NCBI GenBank assembly: GCA_017628595.1
Contig: JAGBYV010000301.1
Coordinates: 1-6,636, forward strand
Length of the DNA: 6,636 nucleotides
DNA from: Alistipes sp.
Lineage (GTDB): Bacteria; Bacteroidota; Bacteroidia; Bacteroidales; Rikenellaceae
Reading direction: 5' to 3'
Part shown: piece by piece, positions 1-5,160 of the stretch
Position numbering within the stretch: position 1 is the stretch's first letter
Layout: each line of letters starts with the position of its first letter
Notes under the pieces: model-generated
What the model saw: only the letters and a program-made list of their open reading frames with translations
Database searches by the model: none
Told to the model about the DNA's origin: nothing
Translations under genes and position numbers: made by a program

Positions 1-138
1 GAAAATTTGCGTTAAAAAACGGAGACCTTTTCACGAAGTAAAAGTGCGAATGCATCCGTTTTAGGAAATTTTCTCGTATGACCCCGAAAATTGTCACCGC
101 GCGGTTTTTGCGCCACTTTTTTGGCGGCAAAAAGTGGC
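1..138. repeat. Intergenic cluster of inverted repeats, no gene
   Basis: No credible gene lies here. The left part has nested inverted arms: GAAAATTT (1-8) with AAATTTTC (66-73), AAAACGGA (16-23) with TCCGTTTT (55-62), and CTTTT (27-31) with AAAAG (40-44). These could fold into one long interrupted hairpin whose outer end may continue beyond the window. Next come a 10-bp palindrome ACCGCGCGGT (96-105) and a perfect 10-bp inverted repeat, GCCACTTTTT (112-121) with AAAAAGTGGC (129-138). None is followed by a clear T-run on either strand, so they do not look like ordinary terminators. The cluster lies beyond the egsA terminator. It may be a recurring intergenic element or the 3' region of a gene left of the window; neither can be decided from the window alone. 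Confidence 0.55.
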
Positions 139-191
139 AATAAATCTGTATTAACAAGGTCATAAAATGCAGAAATATAAAATGACATAAT

Positions 192-223
192 AAAAAAACA
201 CCTCACTTTGACAAGTGAGGTGT
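192..223 (-). terminator. Intrinsic terminator of the mgsA-egsA unit
   Basis: A perfect 11-bp inverted repeat, ACACCTCACTT (198-208) and AAGTGAGGTGT (213-223), surrounds a 4-nt loop. Read on the minus strand, the stem runs directly into a T-run (plus-strand A-run at 192-198). It begins about 18 nt past the egsA stop codon (242-244). Downstream on the plus strand there is no T-run, so it should act only on leftward transcription. Confidence 0.92.
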
Positions 224-241
224 CTGAATATATAACACGCA

Positions 242-1585
242 CTAAATCTGCCAAATACCACCTTCACCAAAAACTCCCTCGACCCACTTTTCGAGCGTGC
301 GGGCACGCAATCCAAGATCCATCATATTGTAACGGCGACGTATATGGCGAACGTAGGGGACATCGGCACGCATTTGCGCTTTCGTGATACCCACATCCTC
401 GGGCTTGGTAGGTGCACCTACGATCGAAAGCATACGATGCATCTGCTCGAATGTATAACACTGCTCCTGCAGGCGAGTCTTCAAATCAAACCAATTATCC
501 TTAACGAGCTGCAACTGGCGACGCACCTCATCCTGATCGTCATACTTTGCCATCATCTCCGTAATTCCCATATCGGCATAAGCTTCGCCAGCGAACAGAC
601 GCTCAGCATTGGCACGTATCTCATCCGCCGAGGGCCATACCTTAACGCAGGCATCCACATCGAGCTGCGTGAAATCGGTCTTATACATCTCATCGAACAT
701 AGCACACATCATAAGCGTGCCCACACTCACCTGAAAGCCGTGCGACGGTGTTACGCCATTGTGCTTATGGTCGCGCATATTCCACAGATGGCTGAAAAGA
801 TGATCGGTGCACGACGCCGGACGTGACGAGCGAGCCGCCTGCATAGCAAAGCCACTGAGCATCAACCCCTCAACAAAGGGAGCAATAGCCTCAGGCTTCA
901 ACGCTGCAACACCCTCGGGATCAGCGAGCGACGCCTTCAGGTTATCCTGCGAGATATGCCATGCATCACTATGGATAGGCTCCGAACCTACGAAATCGGC
1001 AATAATCCACTCAGCACCGGCTGGAATCTTCGCAGCAAGGTCGGCATAACCTGCGGCGGTCATCTCACGCGGAGCCTTGGCCATAACACCCACATCGGCA
1101 AGAATAGCGCGTGGGGCAGGGCAGGTGAAGGTCTGCTTCATGCTCTTGTATGTGATCGAGGCACCAAATGACGAGTAACCATCAACCGAAGCTGCCGTAG
1201 CCACACACATATAGGGGCGTGAGCAGTGGTGAGATGAGAGTTTACACAGGTCATTAATCGTTCCCGAACCCACAGCAACAGCTATGGCCGTAGTAGAGGA
1301 GAGTTTTGCATTGAGCATCTCAATGAAATGCCACTCTGCGTGCAGATCCTTATCGGTGAAGATATATGGCTCGTCGCACTCCACACCCGCCTGTTGCAGG
1401 TAGTTATAGACCGCCTCACCGGCTGCACGCCAGGTATTCTCATCGGCCACAATAAGCGCACGGGCACCCGGAAACTGCTCGCAAAACATCGCGGGCACAC
1501 GATCAAGGATATCAACACCAATCTCGAGAGCAGCCGTATCGGTTGCGGCAGCCAAAGCCTTAGCCACAATAGGATTTTGATTCAT
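242..1585 (-). CDS. egsA: sn-glycerol-1-phosphate dehydrogenase (EgsA/AraM type)
   Basis: This 447-residue cytoplasmic protein belongs to the iron-containing alcohol dehydrogenase superfamily, G1P-dehydrogenase branch. The family reduces dihydroxyacetone phosphate to sn-glycerol-1-phosphate with NAD(P)H and a divalent metal. Visible motifs are the dinucleotide-binding GSGTINDL (106-113), a TAASVDGYSS block (130-139), YADLAAK (180-186) and SRPASCTDHLFSH (254-266), then SHGFQV (281-286). By comparison with Bacillus AraM as I remember it (GFGD, SRPAS...EHxxSH, HGxxV), the metal ligands should be D182, H262 and H282. It is longer than AraM (about 394 residues), mostly toward the C-terminus. It is the second gene of a unit with mgsA, 17 nt downstream, in an A-rich gap without an SD. 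G1P is the archaeal lipid backbone enantiomer; in Bacillus it feeds heptaprenylglyceryl phosphate. The fate of G1P here is unknown. The family call is firm; preference for Ni, Zn or Fe and for NADH or NADPH is not determinable. Confidence 0.9.
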   Translation of the reverse strand: MNQNPIVAKALAAATDTAALEIGVDILDRVPAMFCEQFPGARALIVADENTWRAAGEAVYNYLQQAGVECDEPYIFTDKDLHAEWHFIEMLNAKLSSTTAIAVAVGSGTINDLCKLSSHHCSRPYMCVATAASVDGYSSFGASITYKSMKQTFTCPAPRAILADVGVMAKAPREMTAAGYADLAAKIPAGAEWIIADFVGSEPIHSDAWHISQDNLKASLADPEGVAALKPEAIAPFVEGLMLSGFAMQAARSSRPASCTDHLFSHLWNMRDHKHNGVTPSHGFQVSVGTLMMCAMFDEMYKTDFTQLDVDACVKVWPSADEIRANAERLFAGEAYADMGITEMMAKYDDQDEVRRQLQLVKDNWFDLKTRLQEQCYTFEQMHRMLSIVGAPTKPEDVGITKAQMRADVPYVRHIRRRYNMMDLGLRARTLEKWVEGVFGEGGIWQI

Positions 1586-1602
1586 AGGTTGTCTGTTTTT
1601 GT

Positions 1603-2088
1603 TTACTTGAGCGTACGCTCAATATAGGATGTATAATCCTTTATCTCAGGCTTATAGTCATCGTGAGCCATAAGCGGTGATGAGATCATATAATCGGCCG
1701 ACGAACGGTTAATTGCCGTAGGCACATTGTAGAGCGAAGCCAAACGCAACAACGCCTTCACATCCACATCGTGTGGCTGGGCCGACATTGGATCCCAGAA
1801 AAATACCAGCATATCGATCTCGCCATTGGCAATCATCGAACCCAGCTGCTGATCACCACCAAGAGGACCCGATTTGAGCATCGTAATATCAAAACGCGAA
1901 TTAGCCGCATCCTTACTGCGACGCGACATCAAAGTCTCGGCCACGATACGTCCCGTAGTACCGGTACATACCAAACGATGCGAGAGCAACTTCTCCCAGT
2001 TCCATGCTACCCACTCGGCCAAATCACGCTTCATAGCGTCGTGTGCCACAAGGGCTACTGTCATTCTTTTCTCCATAATTTCATCCAT
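1603..2088 (-). CDS. mgsA: Methylglyoxal synthase
   Basis: The 161-residue cytoplasmic enzyme converts dihydroxyacetone phosphate to methylglyoxal and phosphate, the entry to the methylglyoxal bypass of lower glycolysis. Its length is close to the E. coli enzyme (152). Family landmarks are all present: ALVAHD (12-17), the phosphate-binding TGTTG (42-46), SGPLGGDQQLG (73-83) with the catalytic aspartate D79 (E. coli D71), and FFWDP (96-100) followed by PHDVDVKALLRLA (105-117), where H106 and D109 match E. coli H98 and D101. The start at Met1 is preferred over Met5 or Met9 because a good SD (AGGGAG, 2102-2097) lies 8 nt upstream. It is the first gene of a leftward unit with egsA, which uses the same substrate. 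Compared with the E. coli enzyme, it carries a few extra residues (about 55-66) between the TGTTG and SGP motifs. E. coli MgsA is inhibited by phosphate; whether this one is cannot be seen. Confidence 0.95.
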   Translation of the reverse strand: MDEIMEKRMTVALVAHDAMKRDLAEWVAWNWEKLLSHRLVCTGTTGRIVAETLMSRRSKDAANSRFDITMLKSGPLGGDQQLGSMIANGEIDMLVFFWDPMSAQPHDVDVKALLRLASLYNVPTAINRSSADYMISSPLMAHDDYKPEIKDYTSYIERTLK

Positions 2089-2092
2089 TTGT

Positions 2093-2111
2093 GAATCTCC
2101 CTATGAGATTC
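2093..2111 (-). promoter_or_regulatory. Hairpin carrying the mgsA Shine-Dalgarno
   Basis: In the minus-strand leader, GAATCTC and GAGATTC form a perfect 7-bp stem around a 5-nt loop (ATAGG), ending 4 nt before the mgsA ATG. The SD-like AGGGAG spans the loop and the 3' arm (2102-2097), 8 nt from the start. An SD is uncommon among the other starts in this window. The stem could modulate ribosome access; that role is inference and the stem is only moderately stable. Confidence 0.45.
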
Positions 2112-2141
2112 TGATTTCATATTTCATTTCTAATTACGATG

Positions 2142-2149
2142 TAAAGATA
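2142..2149 (-). promoter_or_regulatory. Candidate -7 promoter element for mgsA-egsA
   Basis: The minus strand reads TATCTTTA, matching 7 of 8 positions of the Bacteroidetes -7 consensus TAnnTTTG. It lies about 54 nt upstream of the mgsA start and after the terminator of the preceding operon, where a new promoter is needed. I see no good -33 TTTG element at the usual spacing, so the exact box is uncertain. Confidence 0.45.
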
Positions 2150-2182
2150 CAAAAATCTACCGCTACTGATGCACTCTGCTCT

Positions 2183-2215
2183 AAAAAAAATTGCCCAACC
2201 GCGTAGGTCGGGCAA
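2183..2215 (-). terminator. Intrinsic terminator of the 2-oxoacid oxidoreductase operon
   Basis: On the minus strand, TTGCCCGACC (2215-2206) pairs fully with GGTTGGGCAA (2200-2191) over 10 bp, including one G-U pair, around the 5-nt loop TACGC. Eight T residues (plus-strand A-run 2183-2190) follow at once. It starts about 8 nt past the gamma-subunit stop codon, and no matching T-run exists on the plus strand. It separates this operon from mgsA-egsA. Confidence 0.93.
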
Positions 2216-2222
2216 ATTCTAT

Positions 2223-2816
2223 TTATTCCACCAAGCCAAGCCACATTGGGGGCGGGAATACGGTAGTGGTAACTTGTCTGCGCTTGATAATCTCCGCGCC
2301 GTGCAGGATGGCTGCCTCATTCTGCGGCAGGAATCGCCACGCACGCTCGGGAAGCGACTTCTTCAAACCAGCCATAACGTTCTCCAGCTTGACGATAGGC
2401 TTAACCTTCAGGTATCCACCCAGAATCATCGTGTTGAACATCTTGGCCTGACCCATACGAGCGCACTCCTCAGCTGCATCGATAGTGTAAATCTCAATAT
2501 CGGTACGTGTAGGAGGATTTATAATACCGTTGGTATCGTAAATCAGCACACCACCAGGGCGCACCTTGCTCTCAAACTTATCCATCGACTGCTGGTTAAG
2601 CACAATAACCGTATCGTACAGATTGGCAATAGGCGATGAGATCTTCTTATCCGACACTATCACCGTTACGTTAGCCGTACCGCCACGCATCTCAGGACCA
2701 TACGAGGGCATCCACGTAACCTCGAAATCCTGCATAATTGCCGAGTAAGCCAAAATCTTACCCATCGACAGTACACCCTGACCGCCGAAGCCTGCTATAA
2801 TCATTGTCTCTTTCAT
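2223..2816 (-). CDS. korC: 2-oxoacid:ferredoxin oxidoreductase, gamma subunit
   Basis: This 197-residue cytoplasmic protein is the gamma (catalytic gamma-domain) subunit of a 2-oxoacid:acceptor oxidoreductase. The glycine-rich GFGGQGV (9-15) near the N-terminus and SYGPEMRGGTA (38-48) are the signature of this family, whose members contribute to CoA binding and the interface with the alpha/beta core. The length is slightly above the usual 180 or so because of a C-terminal tail ending in PPPMWLGLVE. It is the last gene of the four-gene operon, 8 nt after the beta subunit, and is followed directly by a terminator. The gamma subunit does not reveal the oxoacid substrate. The symbol follows the kor naming; a vor (branched-chain) assignment is equally possible. 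Confidence 0.9.
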   Translation of the reverse strand: MKETMIIAGFGGQGVLSMGKILAYSAIMQDFEVTWMPSYGPEMRGGTANVTVIVSDKKISSPIANLYDTVIVLNQQSMDKFESKVRPGGVLIYDTNGIINPPTRTDIEIYTIDAAEECARMGQAKMFNTMILGGYLKVKPIVKLENVMAGLKKSLPERAWRFLPQNEAAILHGAEIIKRRQVTTTVFPPPMWLGLVE

Positions 2817-2824
2817 ATCGCTAT

Positions 2825-3595
2825 CTATTTAGGCAGGGTTGAACACTTCACATCGCCCATCTCATAGTTGGGCATAATATTCTCTTCCATCCACTTATTG
2901 GCCTCTACGGGTGAGAGTTTCCATCCGCTGTTGCACGATGCGACAATCTCCACCATCGAGTAGCCATTGCCAGCCATGGCATTCTCAAAAGCCTTGCGGA
3001 TAGCCTTCTTGCACTTACGCACCGCTGCCGGAGTATGTACACTCTGACGCGTGAGGTAGGTAGCACCGTCGAGGTGTGCGAGCATATCCATAATCTTATA
3101 GGGGAAGCCATTAAGCGATGCATCACGACCTGCGGGCGTTGTGGCTGTACGCATACCCAGAAGGGTAGTGGGTGACATCTGACCTCCGGTCATACCATAG
3201 ATCGAGTTGTTGATAAATATCGTAACGATATTCTCGCCACGCGCAGCGGCGTGGATGGTTTCGCCAGCACCGATAGCGGTCAAATCGCCATCGCCCTGAT
3301 ATGTGAAGACCATATTCTTGGGATGCAGACGCTTTACGGCGGTAGCCACAGCGCAAGCGCGACCGTGAGCCGCCTCTACCCAATCCACATCAATATAGTT
3401 ATATGCGAATACAGCACAACCTACGGGCGAAATACCGACGGTCTTATCCTCCAGGCCCATCTCATCAATAACCTCTGCGATGAGATTATGTACCGTACCA
3501 TGACTACAACCCGGACAGTAGTGCATAACCGTGTCGGTAATGAGTCGCGGACGTGCATGTACCTTATTCTCCTCTCTTATCTCTACTTCTGCCAT
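2825..3595 (-). CDS. korB: 2-oxoacid:ferredoxin oxidoreductase, beta subunit (TPP-binding)
   Basis: The 256-residue beta subunit binds thiamine diphosphate and a [4Fe-4S] cluster and carries out oxidative decarboxylation with the alpha subunit. The TPP/Mg motif starts at GDGD (101-104) and ends at INNSIYGMTGGQMSPT (128-143). CPGCSHG (27-33) gives two cluster cysteines; C60 and C221 fit as the other two, since their spacing resembles that reported for the Sulfolobus-type beta subunit (C12, C15, C46, C197). These four Cys assignments are by analogy. The start at 3595 lies 5 nt after the alpha-subunit stop, so the two are probably translated in concert. The compact size, with alpha, beta, gamma and delta as separate genes, is typical of KOR/VOR enzymes and unlike the fused single-chain pyruvate:ferredoxin oxidoreductase. 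Confidence 0.93.
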   Translation of the reverse strand: MAEVEIREENKVHARPRLITDTVMHYCPGCSHGTVHNLIAEVIDEMGLEDKTVGISPVGCAVFAYNYIDVDWVEAAHGRACAVATAVKRLHPKNMVFTYQGDGDLTAIGAGETIHAAARGENIVTIFINNSIYGMTGGQMSPTTLLGMRTATTPAGRDASLNGFPYKIMDMLAHLDGATYLTRQSVHTPAAVRKCKKAIRKAFENAMAGNGYSMVEIVASCNSGWKLSPVEANKWMEENIMPNYEMGDVKCSTLPK

Positions 3596-3600
3596 AATCT

Positions 3601-4692
3601 TTACTTTATTAGGTTATTTTTAAGTGCCTCCAAAACCTCATCGGGAGTAAATATCACACCACCCGTACGGCCATAATGCTCAACGGCAGCCTTGCCTTCA
3701 ACTGCCATGCGCACATCCTCGACCATCTGGCCAGCATTCATCTCTACCGACATGAATCCCTTGACGCCACGCTCAGCCATATCCTGCAGAGGCTTTGCGG
3801 GGAATGGCCACAAGGTGATAGGACGCAGCAAGCCTAACTTAATGCCCTCCTCACGAGCCTGCTCCACAACTGCCGAGCAGATACGAGCCGACGAACCGAA
3901 AGCAACGAGTACATACTCAGCATCGTCGCACATAAACTCCTCGTAGCGGGTCTCCTCGGCCTTGATACGGCTATACTTCTCCTGCAAACGGTTATTGAGC
4001 ATCTCCAGCTGCTCAGGATTCAGGTACAGAGAGGTTACTACATTGCTATTGGCGCGCTGTCCCTTGCCAGTCGCTGCCCAGGCCTTCTGCTGCTCGGCAA
4101 CCTGCTCGTCGGTAAGACGAGGCTGCTGCTCCGAGAAGACAACCTTCTCCATCATCTGACCGATAGCACCATCAGCCAAAAGCATAACGGGGTTACGGTG
4201 CTTGAACGCCAAATCGAATGACAAACCTACGAAGTCGTACATCTCCTGCACTGATGAAGGAGCCAGCACGATGAGATGGTAGTCGCCGTGGCCGCCGCCC
4301 TTACATGCCTGCAAATAATCGCCCTGCGAAGGCTGAATAGTACCCAGACCGGGGCCTCCACGCTGGCAGTTAACAACAAGGCAGGGCAACTCGCACGCTG
4401 CGATATAGCTCAAACCCTCGCTCATAAGGCTCACACCAGGGCTCGACGACGAGGTCATAATCTTCTTACCTGTAGCAGCACCGCCGTAAACCATATTGAT
4501 AGAGGCAATCTCCGACTCGGCCTGCAATACGACCATACCGGTACTCTCCCATGGACGCAACTCCATCAGGGTCTCCATCACCTCCGACTGCGGGGTGATA
4601 GGGTAGCCGAAGTAACCGTCACAACCGCAATGCACAGCGGCATAGGCGATAACCTCGTTACCTTTCATCAATCTTACATCTTTCTCTGCCAT
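3601..4692 (-). CDS. korA: 2-oxoacid:ferredoxin oxidoreductase, alpha subunit (KorA/VorB type)
   Basis: This 363-residue alpha subunit begins with LMKGNEVIAYAA (8-19) and has the conserved substrate-pocket motif YPITPQSE (30-37), AESEIASI (58-65), SSSSPGVSLM (81-90) and RGGPGLGT (111-118). Together these form the pyrimidine-binding half of the TPP site. The transketolase C-terminal-like domain II runs from about 258, with LVAFGSSAR (262-270), RPITLWPFP (290-298) and VEMNAGQM (316-323). It resembles proteins annotated either as 2-oxoglutarate synthase KorA or as 3-methyl-2-oxobutanoate dehydrogenase VorB in Bacteroidetes. Sequence alone does not settle 2-oxoglutarate versus branched-chain 2-oxoacids. 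It starts 3 nt after the ferredoxin-type delta gene. No 4Fe-4S ligands are needed in this subunit and no CxxC cluster motif is seen. Confidence 0.92.
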   Translation of the reverse strand: MAEKDVRLMKGNEVIAYAAVHCGCDGYFGYPITPQSEVMETLMELRPWESTGMVVLQAESEIASINMVYGGAATGKKIMTSSSSPGVSLMSEGLSYIAACELPCLVVNCQRGGPGLGTIQPSQGDYLQACKGGGHGDYHLIVLAPSSVQEMYDFVGLSFDLAFKHRNPVMLLADGAIGQMMEKVVFSEQQPRLTDEQVAEQQKAWAATGKGQRANSNVVTSLYLNPEQLEMLNNRLQEKYSRIKAEETRYEEFMCDDAEYVLVAFGSSARICSAVVEQAREEGIKLGLLRPITLWPFPAKPLQDMAERGVKGFMSVEMNAGQMVEDVRMAVEGKAAVEHYGRTGGVIFTPDEVLEALKNNLIK

Positions 4693-4695
4693 AAT

Positions 4696-4923
4696 CTACT
4701 CCATTTTTTGACGATATACAACAATACAACTATCGGGGCAGATTATTCCGCACGAAGCGCATCCGGTGCAGGCATCCACATTAGCCATCTCGGCATAGGG
4801 GTAGCCCTTGCCGTTGACATTCACTGAGAGTGTCAAAACATTACACGGGCACGCAGCGACACAAACGCCACAACCCTTGCAACGCTCCGTGTCCACCACC
4901 ACACGTCCTTTAATCTTTGCCAT
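4696..4923 (-). CDS. korD: 2[4Fe-4S] ferredoxin-type delta subunit of 2-oxoacid oxidoreductase
   Basis: This small 75-residue protein has two CxxCxxCxxxCP motifs: C15, C18, C21, C25 and C52, C55, C58, C62. By the classic swapped arrangement, it binds two [4Fe-4S] clusters. It should relay electrons from the TPP/cluster core to free ferredoxin. Extra cysteines at 27 and 66 are not needed for the clusters. It is the first gene of the operon, 3 nt before the alpha subunit, which supports an electron-transfer subunit role over a free ferredoxin. The start follows an AT-rich leader without an SD, normal for Bacteroidetes. Alternative identity as a stand-alone ferredoxin is possible but less likely given the tight linkage. 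Confidence 0.92.
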   Translation of the reverse strand: MAKIKGRVVVDTERCKGCGVCVAACPCNVLTLSVNVNGKGYPYAEMANVDACTGCASCGIICPDSCIVVYRQKME

Positions 4924-4973
4924 ATAATTATGATTTTATAATATTTTTTAAGAATAAACTATTCTATCACTTA

Positions 4974-4981
4974 CAAAAATA
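4974..4981 (-). promoter_or_regulatory. Candidate -7 promoter element of the oxidoreductase operon
   Basis: The minus strand reads TATTTTTG, a full match to the Bacteroidetes -7 consensus TAnnTTTG. It lies about 50 nt upstream of the delta-subunit start. A TTG at 5007-5005 could serve as a -33 element, though its 23-nt spacing is slightly long. The region is very AT-rich, so a chance match cannot be excluded. Confidence 0.5.
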
Positions 4982-5129
4982 ATATTTTTCAGACAAAAAT
5001 CTTACAATCAACCAATATTTTTTTAGCAAAAAACCCCATACTCCAAACAAAACACACCATCGAGCGACCAATCACATCTTCAAAAACACGATTTTTCGCA
5101 CCGCAAACTCCATCTACCGTATATTTTTA

Positions 5130-5137
5130 TAACTTTG
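5130..5137 (+). promoter_or_regulatory. -7 promoter element of the flavoprotein gene
   Basis: TAACTTTG matches the Bacteroidetes -7 consensus TAnnTTTG at every fixed position. It lies 23 nt before the ATG at 5161, which implies a short leader of roughly 15-20 nt. A convincing -33 TTTG is not visible at the usual distance. Confidence 0.65.
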
Positions 5138-5160
5138 CAATATAAACATAACACATCACT

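Larger units (their letters stand above)
4924..5160. other. Divergent intergenic promoter region
   Basis: This 237-nt AT-rich gap separates the leftward oxidoreductase operon from the rightward flavoprotein gene. I see one -7-like box for each direction (4974-4981 minus, 5130-5137 plus) but no gene, no strong hairpin and no clear operator. A small AT-only inverted repeat, AAAAAT/ATTTTT (4975-4989), overlaps the leftward box. Confidence 0.6.

Noticed and set aside
96..105. ACCGCGCGGT as a plus-strand terminator before a T-run
   Set aside because: It is a true palindrome with no loop; folding leaves only about 3 bp of stem, too weak for termination despite the TTTTT that follows.
12..254. An 80-codon minus-strand open frame beyond egsA
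   Set aside because: It starts inside the egsA C-terminus, runs through the egsA terminator and the inverted-repeat cluster, and encodes no recognisable motif.
344..826. A 160-codon plus-strand open frame
   Set aside because: It lies wholly antisense to egsA, whose motifs are clear, and its translation is low-complexity His/Ile/Leu-rich, as expected from a shadow frame.
2191..2215. The hairpin as an attenuator or riboswitch for mgsA
   Set aside because: It directly follows the upstream operon, has a perfect T-run for leftward termination, and lies upstream of the candidate mgsA promoter.
4276..4827. A 183-codon plus-strand open frame
   Set aside because: It is antisense to the alpha and delta subunit genes and shows no family motif; the opposite strand explains the sequence fully.
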